Source of the DNA: Sphingobium wenxiniae
Lineage (GTDB): Bacteria > Pseudomonadota > Alphaproteobacteria > Sphingomonadales > Sphingomonadaceae
Length of the DNA stretch: 64,000 nucleotides
Direction of reading: 5' to 3'
NCBI RefSeq assembly: GCF_007830065.1
Contig: NZ_VLKK01000003.1
Coordinates: 1-64,000 of the forward strand
The notes below the pieces were generated by a model. It saw only the letters and a list, made by a program, of their open reading frames with translations. It ran no database searches and was not told the DNA's origin. Shown here piece by piece: positions 45,518 to 54,494 of this stretch. A program made the translations under genes and the position numbers. Numbering within the stretch: the stretch's first letter is position 1; every line of letters begins with the position of its first letter.

Positions 45518-48364
45518 ATGACATTCACCCGCGAAACCGATCACGGCACGCCGCCCGCCATCGCCACGGGCAAGAGCGTCACGCTCACCATCGATGGCGC
45601 ACAGGTGACGATGCCCGAAGGCACGTCGATCATGCGCGCGGCGTCGCTGACGGGCTGCTCCATCCCCAAGCTCTGCGCGACAGACAATGTGGAGAGCTTC
45701 GGTTCCTGCCGCCTGTGCCTGGTGGAGGTCGAAGGCCGGGCCGGTTATCCCGCGTCCTGCACCACGCCCGTCGCGGACGGGATGATCGTCCGCACCCAGA
45801 CGGAGCGGCTGAAGCAGCTTCGGCGCGGGGTGATGGAGCTGTATATCTCCGACCATCCGCTCGATTGCCTGACCTGCCCGGCCAACGGCGATTGCGAGTT
45901 GCAGGAGCAGGCGGGCGCGGTCGGCCTGCGCGAGGTGCGTTACGGCTATGACGGCGCGACCAATATGGGGCAGGCGAAGGACCAGTCGAACCCCTATTTC
46001 GATTTCGATCCCAGCAAGTGCATCGTCTGTTCGCGCTGCGTGCGGGCCTGCGACGAGGTGCAGGGCACCTTCGCGCTGACCATCGAGGGACGCGGGTTCG
46101 ATTCCAAGGTGTCGCCGAGCCAGGGGCAGGATTTCCTGTCGTCGGAATGCGTGTCCTGCGGGGCCTGCGTTCAGGCTTGCCCGACCGCGACGCTGACGGA
46201 GAAGAAGGTGGTGGAGATCGGCACGCCGGATCGCGCCGTGGTGACGACCTGCGCCTATTGCGGCGTCGGCTGCACCTTCCGCGCGGAAATGCGGGGCGAG
46301 GAGCTGGTCCGCATGGTGCCGTGGAAGGAAGGCAAGGCCAATCGCGGCCATAGCTGCGTCAAGGGGCGTTTCGCCTGGGGCTATGCCCAGCATCAGGATC
46401 GTATCTTGAAGCCCATGATCCGCTCCAGCGTCACCGAGCCTTGGCGCGAAGTAAGCTGGGACGAGGCGATTGCCTATACGGCGAGCGAGTTCCGCCGGAT
46501 CCAGGCGCAATATGGGGCGCGGTCGGTGGGCGGCATCACCTCCAGCCGTTGCACCAACGAAGAGACGTTCCTCGTCCAGAAGCTGATCCGGCAGGGCTTC
46601 GGCAACAACAATGTCGATACCTGCGCGCGGGTTTGCCATTCGCCCACGGGCTACGGCCTCAAGACGACCTTCGGCACATCGGCGGGCACGCAGGATTTCG
46701 ACAGCGTGATGAAGTCGGACGTCATTCTGGTGATCGGCGCCAATCCGACCGACGGGCATCCGGTCTTCGGCAGCCGCATGAAGCAGCGTCTGCGGCAGGG
46801 CGCGAAGCTGATCGTGATCGATCCGCGCCGCATCGACCTGGTGAAATCGCCCCATATCGAGGCGGCGCATCATCTGCCGCTGCGTCCGGGCACCAATGTC
46901 GCGATGATGACGGCGCTGGCGCATGTGATCGTGACCGAGAAGCTTTATGACGAAGCGTTCATCCGGGAACGGTGCGACTGGGACGAGTTCGAGGATTGGG
47001 CCGCGTTCGTGTCCCAGCCCAGCCGTTCGCCCGAAGCGGTCGAGCCGCTGACCGGGGTGAAGGCGCAGGATGCGCGCGCGGCGGCGCGGCTTTATGCCAC
47101 GGGCGGGAACGGGGCGATCTATTATGGCCTCGGCGTGACCGAGCATAGCCAGGGCAGTTCGACCGTGATGGCGATCGCGAACCTTGCCATGGCGACCGGC
47201 AATGTCGGGCGGGAAGGCGTGGGCGTCAATCCGCTGCGCGGGCAGAATAATGTGCAGGGTTCCTGCGACATGGGCAGCTTCCCGCATGAGTTTTCCGGTT
47301 ATCGCCATGTGTCGGACGATGCGGTGCGCGGGCTGTTCGAGCGGAAATGGGGCGTGACGCTGGACGCGGAGCCGGGGCTGCGGATTCCCAACATGCTGGA
47401 TGCCGCGACCGAAGGATCGTTCAAGGGACTGTTCATCCAGGGCGAGGATATCTTGCAGTCCGATCCCAATACCCATCATGTCGCGGCGGGGCTGGCGGCG
47501 ATGGAATGTGTCGTGGTGCAGGACCTCTTTCTGAACGAGACGGCGAATTACGCGCATATTTTCCTGCCCGGTTCGACCTTCCTGGAAAAGGACGGGACGT
47601 TCACCAACGCGGAACGGCGCATCCAGATGGTGCGCAAGGTGATGGCGCCCCTGAACGGCTATGCCGATTGGGAGATCGTGCAGTTGGTGGCGCAGGCTGT
47701 GGGGCTGGACTGGTCCTACACCCATCCTTCTGAAATCATGGATGAAATTGCCGAATTGACCCCGACGTTCGCGGGCGTGCATTATGCGCGGCTGGAGGCG
47801 GAAGGGTCGCTGCAATGGCCCGCCAACGAAGCCGCGCCCCATGGCACGCCGACCATGCATATCGACGGTTTCGTGCGGGGCAAGGGCAAGTTCGTCGTCA
47901 CCGATTATGTGCCGACGGACGAGAAGACGGGGCCGCGTTTCCCGCTGCTGCTGACGACCGGGCGAATCCTCAGCCATTACAATGTGGGCGCGCAGACGCG
48001 GCGGACGGCCAATACCGCATGGCACCCGGAGGACCGGCTGGAAATCCACCCGGCCGATGCGGAGAACCGGGGCATCAAGGATGGCGACTGGGTGGCGCTG
48101 AGGAGCCGGGCCGGGGAGACGGCGCTGCGCGCGCTCATCACCGAGCGGGTCGCGCCGGGGGTCGTCTATACGACATTCCACCATCCCGATACACAGGCCA
48201 ATGTCATCACCACCGACTATTCGGACTGGGCGACCAATTGCCCGGAATATAAGGTGACGGCGGTGCAGGTGGCGCTTTCCAACGGGCCGTCCCACTGGCA
48301 GGAAGGCTATGCCGAGCATAGCCGCCTCAGCCGCCGCATCGTGCCGCTTGAGGCCGCTGAATAG
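45518..48364 (+). CDS. fdsA: NAD-dependent formate dehydrogenase, catalytic alpha subunit
   Basis: The molybdenum subunit that oxidises formate to CO2. In order, the 948-residue protein has a [2Fe-2S] ferredoxin domain (SIPKLCATDNVESFGSCRLC), a His/Cys [4Fe-4S] motif (HPLDCLTCPANGDCELQ), two ferredoxin-type [4Fe-4S] motifs (CIVCSRCVRACDE, CVSCGACVQACPT), the CAYCGVGCTF motif of the Mo domain, and the molybdopterin domains. The Mo ligand is Cys373 in CARVCHSPTGYG, so it is the cysteine and not the selenocysteine form. It starts at the ATG 45518 and has the usual length for FdsA. Confidence 0.96.
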   Translation: MTFTRETDHGTPPAIATGKSVTLTIDGAQVTMPEGTSIMRAASLTGCSIPKLCATDNVESFGSCRLCLVEVEGRAGYPASCTTPVADGMIVRTQTERLKQLRRGVMELYISDHPLDCLTCPANGDCELQEQAGAVGLREVRYGYDGATNMGQAKDQSNPYFDFDPSKCIVCSRCVRACDEVQGTFALTIEGRGFDSKVSPSQGQDFLSSECVSCGACVQACPTATLTEKKVVEIGTPDRAVVTTCAYCGVGCTFRAEMRGEELVRMVPWKEGKANRGHSCVKGRFAWGYAQHQDRILKPMIRSSVTEPWREVSWDEAIAYTASEFRRIQAQYGARSVGGITSSRCTNEETFLVQKLIRQGFGNNNVDTCARVCHSPTGYGLKTTFGTSAGTQDFDSVMKSDVILVIGANPTDGHPVFGSRMKQRLRQGAKLIVIDPRRIDLVKSPHIEAAHHLPLRPGTNVAMMTALAHVIVTEKLYDEAFIRERCDWDEFEDWAAFVSQPSRSPEAVEPLTGVKAQDARAAARLYATGGNGAIYYGLGVTEHSQGSSTVMAIANLAMATGNVGREGVGVNPLRGQNNVQGSCDMGSFPHEFSGYRHVSDDAVRGLFERKWGVTLDAEPGLRIPNMLDAATEGSFKGLFIQGEDILQSDPNTHHVAAGLAAMECVVVQDLFLNETANYAHIFLPGSTFLEKDGTFTNAERRIQMVRKVMAPLNGYADWEIVQLVAQAVGLDWSYTHPSEIMDEIAELTPTFAGVHYARLEAEGSLQWPANEAAPHGTPTMHIDGFVRGKGKFVVTDYVPTDEKTGPRFPLLLTTGRILSHYNVGAQTRRTANTAWHPEDRLEIHPADAENRGIKDGDWVALRSRAGETALRALITERVAPGVVYTTFHHPDTQANVITTDYSDWATNCPEYKVTAVQVALSNGPSHWQEGYAEHSRLSRRIVPLEAAE

Positions 48365-48373
48365 GATCGCCCC

Positions 48374-48616
48374 ATGAATGACGAAAATGCGGTGATGTCG
48401 ACCGCCGACCGCCTGATCTACATGGCCAACCAGATCGCGCGCAACGTCGCGGTCATGGGGCAGGATGAGGCGGCGGCGATGGTCGAGGACCATATCCGCA
48501 GTTTCTGGGACCCGATGATGCGGCGGCAGATCGTGGCGCTCGCCGCCGAGCGGCCCGATGCGCTGTCGCCGATCGCCGCCGCCGCCGTCGGCCGGATCGC
48601 CGTGCATTGCAGGTGA
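48374..48616 (+). CDS. fdsD: Formate dehydrogenase delta subunit
   Basis: An 80-residue helical protein, typical of the FdsD subunit found only with NAD-dependent Mo formate dehydrogenases. The conserved stretch is LIYMANQIARNVAVMGQDEA, followed by VEDHIRSFWDPMMRRQIVAL. It has no cysteines or cofactor site and is thought to stabilise the complex or aid its assembly. It lies nine bases after fdsA, and its stop overlaps the next start (GTGA). Confidence 0.92.
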   Translation: MNDENAVMSTADRLIYMANQIARNVAVMGQDEAAAMVEDHIRSFWDPMMRRQIVALAAERPDALSPIAAAAVGRIAVHCR

Positions 48617-49416
48617 CACCGGGGCAGGGCGCGGTCGCCAACCAGGCGTTCCGGCGGCTGACCCCGGAGGGCGAGGAGGCGTCCGTCATGCGCGACCTGG
48701 CGGAGGAAGTGCCGGTCGCGCTGGAGTTCAACGGGATCGGCTATGCCGTACTGATGGCGACGCCGGCGGATATCGCCGATCTGGTGCTGGGCTTTGCCCT
48801 GTCGGAGCGATTGATCGAAGCGGGCGATCCGGTTTTCGCGGTCGATGTCCATGCGGCGGAGGAGGGCATCGTCGCCCGCGCCACATTGCCGCCGGAGCGG
48901 ACCGATGCTCTGCTGGACCGGGTGCGGCACCGCGCGACGGACTCCTCCTGCGGCCTTTGCGGGATCGAGAATATCGAACAGGCGATGCGGCCGCTGCCGC
49001 CCGTCACGGCGCGGAGCGGGGCCGACGAGGCCGCGATCTTCCGCGCGCTGGAGGCATTGCAGGCGCATCAGCCGCTCAATGCGCGGACGGGGGCGGTCCA
49101 TGCCGCCGCATGGGTCGGAAGCGATGGCGCGATCCGGCTGGTGCGGGAGGATGTCGGGCGGCACAATGCCTTCGACAAGCTGATCGGCGCGATGCGCAGG
49201 GCGGCATTGGGGGCGGGGACGGACTGGGATGGCGGCTTTGTGCTGCTGTCGTCGCGCTGCTCTTATGAACTGGTGGAAAAGGCGGCGCTCAGCGGCTGTC
49301 CGCTGCTGGTGACGATTTCCGCGCCTACGGCTCTGGCGCTGCGCCGGGCGCGGGAGGCGGGGCTTGACCTGCGCGTGGTCGCGCGGCGGGACGCGATGCT
49401 GGCGCCGGGCGGATGA
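48613..49416 (+). CDS. fdhD: FdhD sulfurtransferase for formate dehydrogenase maturation
   Basis: It passes sulfur to the molybdenum cofactor, a step formate dehydrogenase needs for activity. The 267-residue protein contains EFNGIGYAVLMATPADIADL, the cysteine loop SSCGLCGIENIEQ near residue 113, and the C-terminal SRCSYELVEKAALSGCPLLV and APTALALRRAREAGL of the family. The GTG at 48613 overlaps fdsD (GTGA); a TTG at 48607 is the alternative. Known fds operons carry the related fdsC here, so this is probably the functional equivalent. Confidence 0.94.
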   Translation: MTPGQGAVANQAFRRLTPEGEEASVMRDLAEEVPVALEFNGIGYAVLMATPADIADLVLGFALSERLIEAGDPVFAVDVHAAEEGIVARATLPPERTDALLDRVRHRATDSSCGLCGIENIEQAMRPLPPVTARSGADEAAIFRALEALQAHQPLNARTGAVHAAAWVGSDGAIRLVREDVGRHNAFDKLIGAMRRAALGAGTDWDGGFVLLSSRCSYELVEKAALSGCPLLVTISAPTALALRRAREAGLDLRVVARRDAMLAPGG

Positions 49417-49967
49417 AGGGCATATTGGGCGTGGTGCTGGCGGGCGGGCTTTCCAGCCGGTTCGGAACGGACAAGGCGCAGGCGCTGTATCGCGGGCGGA
49501 CGCTGCTCGACTGGTCGGTGGGCAGGCTTGACGGTTTTGCCGACGATGTGGTGGTGGCCGGGCGGGCGCATCCCGCTTATGCGGGCGTCGAGGACCGGCC
49601 CCGCGCCGGGCTGGGGCCGCTGGGCGGAATCGCGGGAGCGATGGCGGCCGCGGCGGAGCGGGGCCTGGGGCATGTGCTGTCGCTGCCCTGCGACACGCCC
49701 GACGTGCCGCGCGCATTGCTGGAAGAACTGTGCGGAGAAAAGCGGGCGGCCTATGCGGAAGGCTGCCCGGTGATCGGGCTTTGGCCCAGCGCGCTGGCGG
49801 ACGAACTGGAGGCGCGTCTGCTGCGGACCGGCGGCCGTTCCGTCCGGGGATGGGCGGAGAGCATCGGCGCGCGCCCCGTCGGGATCGGGCTGAACATCGC
49901 GAACGTCAATCGGGCCGAGGACCTGGAGCGGCTGGCGAGGGACGACCGGCTTCCTTTTTCCGATTGA
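49413..49967 (+). CDS. mobA: Molybdenum cofactor guanylyltransferase
   Basis: It adds GMP to molybdopterin to make the bis-MGD cofactor used by FdsA. The 184-residue protein has the nucleotidyltransferase start VVLAGGLSSRFGTDKAQALY with the GTP-binding loop and Lys, GPLGGIAGAMAAAAERG, and the magnesium aspartate in VLSLPCDTPDVPRALLEEL. It overlaps fdhD by four bases (ATGA). Its last 62 bases overlap the end of nhaA on the opposite strand. Confidence 0.93.
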   Translation: MKGILGVVLAGGLSSRFGTDKAQALYRGRTLLDWSVGRLDGFADDVVVAGRAHPAYAGVEDRPRAGLGPLGGIAGAMAAAAERGLGHVLSLPCDTPDVPRALLEELCGEKRAAYAEGCPVIGLWPSALADELEARLLRTGGRSVRGWAESIGARPVGIGLNIANVNRAEDLERLARDDRLPFSD

Positions 49968-51144
49968 GCGGCGACGGGCTTCGCGCAAATCGCAGAACGA
50001 TATATCCCGTCAGCGCCGAAAGGATCGAGCCGCCCAGAACGCCGATCTTGACTTCGTCGATCAGCATCGGATCGGAAAAGGCGAGGCCGCCGATAAAGAG
50101 GCTCATCGTGAACCCGATTCCGCACAGCAGCGCGGTGGCGTAGATCTGGGTCCATGTGGCGCCGCCCGGCCTTGCGCTCAATCCCAGGCGGTCGCACAAC
50201 CATATGGCGCACAGGACGCCGATCTGCTTGCCGAAGAAAAGCCCGGATGCGACGCCCAGCGGCAGCGGCGCCAGAAGTTGCGGCAGGCCGATGCCGGCAA
50301 AGGACACCCCGGCATTGGCGAACCCGAACAACGGCACGATCGCATAGGCGACCCAGGGATGAAGCGCATGTTCCAGCCGGTGCAGCGGCGATTCCCTGCT
50401 GTCGGGCGCGCCGGGCGTGGCGGTGATCGGGATGAGCGACGCGGCGAGCACGCCGGCGATCGTGGCATGGACGCCCGACAGCAGCACCGCCAGCCAGAGC
50501 AGGACGGCAAGCGCCAGATAGGGCCGGAGCGCCTTGACGCCCGCACGGTTGAGAATGAACATGGCGCCCATGACAATCCCGGCGGCCAGCAGCGCCAGGC
50601 CGCTGATCTGGCTGGTATAGGCGAGCGCGATGATCGCGACCGCGCCCATGTCGTCGACGATCGCCACGGTGGTCAGGAACAGTTTGAGCGAGGCCGGAAC
50701 CCGCTTGCCCAGCAATGCCATCACCCCGATGGCGAAGGCGATGTCGGTCGCCGAGGGAATGGCCCAGCCGCGCGCCAGTCCCGGCGTCGACGCGGTGACG
50801 AGCAGATAGATGAGCGCCGGCACCGCCATGCCGCCCACGGCCGCGACGGCCGGCAGCGCGCGATCGGACCAGCTCGACAGATGACCGTCGACGAGTTCGC
50901 GCTTTATCTCCAGCCCGACGAGCAGGAAGAACAGGGCCATCAGGCCGTCATTGATCCAGTGCAGCAGCGAGAGCGGACCCACATGGGCTCCCAGCGCGCC
51001 GAAATAGCTTTCGCCAAGCGGGCTGTTGGCGACCGCCATGGCGAGAGCCGCCGCGATCATCAGCAGGATGCCGCCCGTCGCCTCGCTATGCAGGAAATCC
51101 CGGAACGCGGAAATCGGTCCCCTTCTAACCATCCCAGCCGTCAA
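49906..51144 (-). CDS. nhaA: Na+/H+ antiporter NhaA
   Basis: An inner-membrane antiporter that exports sodium in exchange for protons and controls pH. The 412-residue protein has twelve hydrophobic segments. The transport-site aspartates are in PSATDIAFAIGVMALLGKRV and VAIVDDMGAVAIIALAYTSQ, and LMALFFLLVGLEIKRELVDG is also intact. The frame opens with a TTG at 51144, eight bases after GGGGGAG; the ATG at 51132 is an alternative with a poorer site. It is convergent with mobA and overlaps its 3' end. Confidence 0.95.
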   Translation of the reverse strand: MTAGMVRRGPISAFRDFLHSEATGGILLMIAAALAMAVANSPLGESYFGALGAHVGPLSLLHWINDGLMALFFLLVGLEIKRELVDGHLSSWSDRALPAVAAVGGMAVPALIYLLVTASTPGLARGWAIPSATDIAFAIGVMALLGKRVPASLKLFLTTVAIVDDMGAVAIIALAYTSQISGLALLAAGIVMGAMFILNRAGVKALRPYLALAVLLWLAVLLSGVHATIAGVLAASLIPITATPGAPDSRESPLHRLEHALHPWVAYAIVPLFGFANAGVSFAGIGLPQLLAPLPLGVASGLFFGKQIGVLCAIWLCDRLGLSARPGGATWTQIYATALLCGIGFTMSLFIGGLAFSDPMLIDEVKIGVLGGSILSALTGYIVLRFARSPSPLNRKKEAGRPSPAAPGPRPD

Positions 51145-51217
51145 ACGATGTGCTCCCCCTGACCGATCCGGCTCCTGCCCTACCGTCCTGCCGTTGAAGG
51201 CACAACTGTGCGCTCGA

Positions 51218-51964
51218 CTAGGCTCCCAGCGCCATCCAGAGCGCCATCGCGACCATCATCACATTCTCGGTGAGCGATACGAAGCCCAGCGGCACGTTGC
51301 TGTTGCCGCCCACGCAGGCGCATTTGAGTTCGCGCCTGTCGATATAGACCGCCTTGAACACCGACACCGCGCCGATGCCGCCGATGGCAAGGGCGACGGG
51401 GATCGAGAGCCAATTGAGCGAATGGGTGAGCATCAGCGTGCCCGCGCCCAGCTCAAGGAAGGGATAGGCCCGGCCGTAAGGCGGGAAGCGGCGGGCGAGC
51501 AGGTCATATCCCAGGAACATGGTGGCGAAGCGGTCCACATCCTGCAATTTCAGCATGGCGAGCAGCATCATGGCGACCGCGATGAAACGCTCGACCGCGA
51601 GGATGCCGACGAGCGGGGCGAGGGTCAGCCAGTTGACCGACAGCGCGATCAGGGCCGCGACCGCGAAGACCGCGAGCACGGGCACATAGCTGGTCGCGCC
51701 CGGATCGCGGACCGGCAGGCCGAAATAGCGGCGCAGGTCGTCATGGCCGCCGATCCTCTGGCCGTCGATGAAGATTTGCGGCGTCGTCTTGACGTCATGC
51801 TGCGCCTTGAAGGCGTCGGTTTCCTCACGGGTGGTGAGCCAGTGATCCTCGACCGCATAGCCCTTGCGCCGCAGCAGCCAGCGCGCCTTGATGCCATAGG
51901 GGCAGATATGTTTGGGCATCACCATCCGATAGAGGACGGCCTTCTTTTGCGGGGCGCTGGTCAT
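51218..51964 (-). CDS. Glutaredoxin-MauE fusion membrane protein
   Basis: A 248-residue protein. The N-terminal 75 residues are a glutaredoxin with active site CPYG in place of CPYC (MPKHICPYGIKARWLLRRKG), so monothiol, and TTPQIFIDGQRIGGHDDLRR. After a linker come four membrane spans of a MauE/DoxX-like unit with the CAC-type motif ELKCACVGGNSNVPLG. MauE-type proteins may pass reducing equivalents across the membrane. The ATG at 51964 was chosen over the one at 51970 because AAAAGG lies six bases before it. A divergent MerR gene and its operator precede it. Confidence 0.82.
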   Translation of the reverse strand: MTSAPQKKAVLYRMVMPKHICPYGIKARWLLRRKGYAVEDHWLTTREETDAFKAQHDVKTTPQIFIDGQRIGGHDDLRRYFGLPVRDPGATSYVPVLAVFAVAALIALSVNWLTLAPLVGILAVERFIAVAMMLLAMLKLQDVDRFATMFLGYDLLARRFPPYGRAYPFLELGAGTLMLTHSLNWLSIPVALAIGGIGAVSVFKAVYIDRRELKCACVGGNSNVPLGFVSLTENVMMVAMALWMALGA

Positions 51965-52000
51965 GAGCATCCTTTTCTTGCGCGTAATACGGATGCTTCC

Positions 52001-52032
52001 CATATAGGTTCCGTACCATGGTACGGAGTCAA
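52001..52032 (-). promoter_or_regulatory. MerR-type promoter and operator of the glutaredoxin-MauE gene
   Basis: On the minus strand TTGACT (52032-52027) and TATATG (52006-52001) are separated by 20 bases, too long for normal RNA polymerase use. The spacer contains the perfect palindrome TCCGTACCATGGTACGGA (52010-52027), which covers nearly the whole spacer. This is the classic MerR arrangement, in which the regulator bends the DNA to activate. The MerR gene starts ten bases past the palindrome on the other strand. Confidence 0.85.
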
Positions 52033-52036
52033 GGGC

Positions 52037-52426
52037 ATGGCGACGATTTCCGGTTTGGCGAAGAAAGGCGGCGTCGGCGTGGAGACGGTGCGCTTCTATC
52101 AAAGGCGTGGTTTGCTGGGGACGCCGGAGCGGGATGGCGGCGTGCGGCGATACGGCGCGCAGGACGTGCGGCGGCTGAAATTCATTCGCGGGGCGCAGGC
52201 GGCGGGCTTCACGCTGGAGCAGATCGGGGAATTGCTGAAGCTGGATGCGGGGCGGGACCGGGCGAGGGCGCGGGAACTGGCGGCGGAGCGGCTGGCGGCA
52301 TTGGATGCGAAGATCGCGGAGCTTGAAGCGGCGCGGATGTCGCTGCGGCGGCTGGCGCGGGAATGCGGGGCCAGCGAGGAGGGGCCTTGCCCGATCATCG
52401 CGGCGTTTGAGGGTGAGGGTGGTTAA
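52037..52426 (+). CDS. MerR-family transcriptional regulator, two-cysteine type
   Basis: A 129-residue regulator. The N-terminal helix-turn-helix has VGVETVRFYQRRGLLGTPER and the wing region GGVRRYGAQDVRRLKFIRGA. A dimerisation helix follows (RLAALDAKIAELEAARMSL). Near the C-terminus are two cysteines in ARECGASEEGPCPIIAAF, matching the last two mercury ligands of MerR. The third, normally at the start of the dimer helix (near residue 82), is missing, so mercury binding as in MerR is doubtful; a metal or redox signal is likely. The ATG at 52037 follows AAGGGC. Confidence 0.9.
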   Translation: MATISGLAKKGGVGVETVRFYQRRGLLGTPERDGGVRRYGAQDVRRLKFIRGAQAAGFTLEQIGELLKLDAGRDRARARELAAERLAALDAKIAELEAARMSLRRLARECGASEEGPCPIIAAFEGEGG

Positions 52427-52509
52427 TGGGGTGAGGTTTGTGTTCCAGGGGCAATGACCATTTCCGGCCATTTGCGGTCATCCACCCATGACCGCCCCCA
52501 GCGCGGACT

Positions 52510-52986
52510 TTAGAATCCCACCATCAGCCCGTCTATCGCGCCTTGCAGGATGTAGCTCGCCGCCAGCTTGTCGACCAGTTCGTCGCGGCGGGCGCGGCTG
52601 GCGTCGGCTTCCAGCAATGTGCGCGTCACCGCCTGCGTCGACCAGCGTTCGTCCCAGAGGAGGATCGGGCGGCCCAGGTCCGCTATGTTGCGGGCGAAGG
52701 CGCGGCTCGCCTGACAGCGTGGGCTTTCGCTGCCGTCGAGGTTGAGGGGGAGGCCGATGACCACGCCCTTCACCTGCTGCTGGTCCATGAAGGCGGCGAG
52801 CGCGATCTTGTCCTTGCTGAACTTTCCGCGCGTGACGGTATGGGCGGGGCTGGCGATGGACCAGCCCGCGTCGCACAGTGCGAGGCCGATGGTCTTGCTG
52901 CCCACATCCATGCCGATCAGGCGGCCGCCATGGGGCAAGGCTTCGCGAAAGACGGCGCGGTCGGCGGTGAGGATGGGGGCGCTCAT
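52510..52986 (-). CDS. ruvX: YqgF/RuvX-family Holliday junction resolvase-like protein
   Basis: A 158-residue RNase H-fold nuclease thought to act on pre-16S rRNA or recombination junctions. The first catalytic region is [20 protein letters not shown], then [18 protein letters not shown], and the family's C-terminal [17 protein letters not shown] with the catalytic Asp-Glu pair. Residues 1-20 precede the usual start of the fold. It overlaps the upstream hydrolase gene by four bases (ATGA). Confidence 0.93.
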   Translation of the reverse strand: MSAPILTADRAVFREALPHGGRLIGMDVGSKTIGLALCDAGWSIASPAHTVTRGKFSKDKIALAAFMDQQQVKGVVIGLPLNLDGSESPRCQASRAFARNIADLGRPILLWDERWSTQAVTRTLLEADASRARRDELVDKLAASYILQGAIDGLMVGF

Positions 52987-54098
52987 TTCAGGAACGCCGC
53001 CAACCGGGCGCGGGCGTCTTCGCGCACATCGGCCCAGAACAGGTTGTAGTCATAGACGTGGTAATTGTTGCCGGGCAGGGTGAACGGCCCCATGTCCACC
53101 GGCTCCCCGATCAGCAGGAAGCCGTTGGCGGCGCAGCGGGCGGGGACGGCGGCGGCGACGAGCAGGGCGGGCTTGTCGTCCTCCCTGCTCTGGAGCGTGC
53201 CGCGATTGGCGCTGGCGGGCGCGGAGCCGTTTTGCGTGCCGGTCAGCGGATTGGTGCAGAGCATGTGCGTGCCCTTGCGCGGCTTTCCGGTGAGGCCCTT
53301 ATGCGCGTCGAACAGGGTGACGATGGCGGACGGATCGGCCGGTTCGGCATAGCTTTGCCAACTGAGGACGCAGCGCGCCTGATCCCGCTTCGCGCAGGCG
53401 GGAAGGCCCATGGCGGGCAGGTCGGCTTCGACCGAAAGGGGCCAGCCCACCGCATAGGCGGCGACGATGCGCTTCGCGAGCGGTTTGCCCGCGACCTGAT
53501 CGCGCATCAGGCGCATGAGATGCAGCGACCCCTGGCTATGCGCGGCGAGAATGACGGGACCGTCCGGGTTGGCTTTGAGGAAGGCGGCGAAGGCTTGCGA
53601 GACGTCGCGATAGGCGGCGCCGATGGCCTTCTGCCCCTCCGGCTTGCCGGTCAGGAAGGCGCCGTAATTGGCCTGACGGTAGCGCGGCGCCCAGATGGTG
53701 CCGGCCGCATTGAAGGCGCTGGCCTGCTCCTTCACGAAGCGGCGGGCGGTGCTCAGCGAATCCCTGTCGTCCAGCCGCATGTTCCAATGCGCGTCGCCCA
53801 GCGCGGTGATGTAGGAGGTGGGGTGGATGAAGAAGACCGCCGTTTTTTGCGCGGCCGGCGCGTCCTTGACGCCCGCGGGGGTCCAGAGGGCCGGATTGTC
53901 CCGAGCGATGTCGGGGCGGGCGATCCACATCTTTGGATCGTCATAGGTGTTGGCGGGCAAAGGCTGGAGCGGGGCGAAGGCTTCGCGCGGGACCATGACC
54001 GCCCGGATCATCTCCATCCCCCACAGGCGGTAGGCCAGCAGGGCCGCGATCACCAGCACGATCAGGGCCGCGACGATATAGAGGAACTTGCGGGCCAA
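52983..54098 (-). CDS. DUF3089 alpha/beta hydrolase, membrane anchored
   Basis: A 371-residue protein of the DUF3089 alpha/beta hydrolase group. An N-terminal membrane anchor ([18 protein letters not shown]) is followed by [29 protein letters not shown] and the nucleophile elbow in [20 protein letters not shown], where Ser is the likely nucleophile. The start is the TTG at 54098 after GGAGAGCAGGGA; the frame reaching 54461 has no site. Substrate is unknown. It is the first gene of a two-gene unit with ruvX. Confidence 0.8.
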   Translation of the reverse strand: MARKFLYIVAALIVLVIAALLAYRLWGMEMIRAVMVPREAFAPLQPLPANTYDDPKMWIARPDIARDNPALWTPAGVKDAPAAQKTAVFFIHPTSYITALGDAHWNMRLDDRDSLSTARRFVKEQASAFNAAGTIWAPRYRQANYGAFLTGKPEGQKAIGAAYRDVSQAFAAFLKANPDGPVILAAHSQGSLHLMRLMRDQVAGKPLAKRIVAAYAVGWPLSVEADLPAMGLPACAKRDQARCVLSWQSYAEPADPSAIVTLFDAHKGLTGKPRKGTHMLCTNPLTGTQNGSAPASANRGTLQSREDDKPALLVAAAVPARCAANGFLLIGEPVDMGPFTLPGNNYHVYDYNLFWADVREDARARLAAFLK

Positions 54099-54206
54099 TC
54101 CCTGCTCTCCGTTCTTGGGCGTGGCGGCCTGTCTGGCGCAAGGGCGGGGCGCTGGCAAGTCGCGAAACGGCTTGAAGCGGGCAGGTGCGGATGCTAGCGG
54201 CGAGCC

Positions 54207-54494
54207 ATGTCCATAGACCTTCAGACCGTCAAGAAGATCGCCAGCCTTTCGCGCATTTCGGTGAGCGATGCCGAAGCGCAGGCCATGGTGCCCGAACTCA
54301 ACAACATCCTGGGATGGGTGGAGCAACTGGGCGAGGTGGACGTGACCGGCGTTCAGCCGATGACCGCCGTCATCCCCAACCATCAGCGCCTGCGCGAGGA
54401 TGCCGTCACGGATGGCGACGTGCGCGACAAGGTGCTGGCGAACGCGCCGCAGGCCGAACATGGCTTTTTCGCGGTGCCCAAGGTGATCGAATAA
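54207..54494 (+). CDS. gatC: Glu-tRNA(Gln)/Asp-tRNA(Asn) amidotransferase subunit C
   Basis: The small subunit that helps assemble GatA with GatB. The 95-residue protein shows the typical order: [40 protein letters not shown] and [10 protein letters not shown]. It carries no catalytic residues. The ATG at 54207 gives MSIDLQTV. It begins the gatC-gatA-gatB operon and its stop shares one base with the gatA start (TAATG). Confidence 0.95.
   Translation: MSIDLQTVKKIASLSRISVSDAEAQAMVPELNNILGWVEQLGEVDVTGVQPMTAVIPNHQRLREDAVTDGDVRDKVLANAPQAEHGFFAVPKVIE

Noticed and set aside
45458-48619. A 1053-codon open frame on the minus strand across the formate dehydrogenase genes
   Set aside because: It is an antisense shadow in high-GC DNA, opposite the clearly recognisable fdsA/fdsD genes. 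The translated product has no known pattern.
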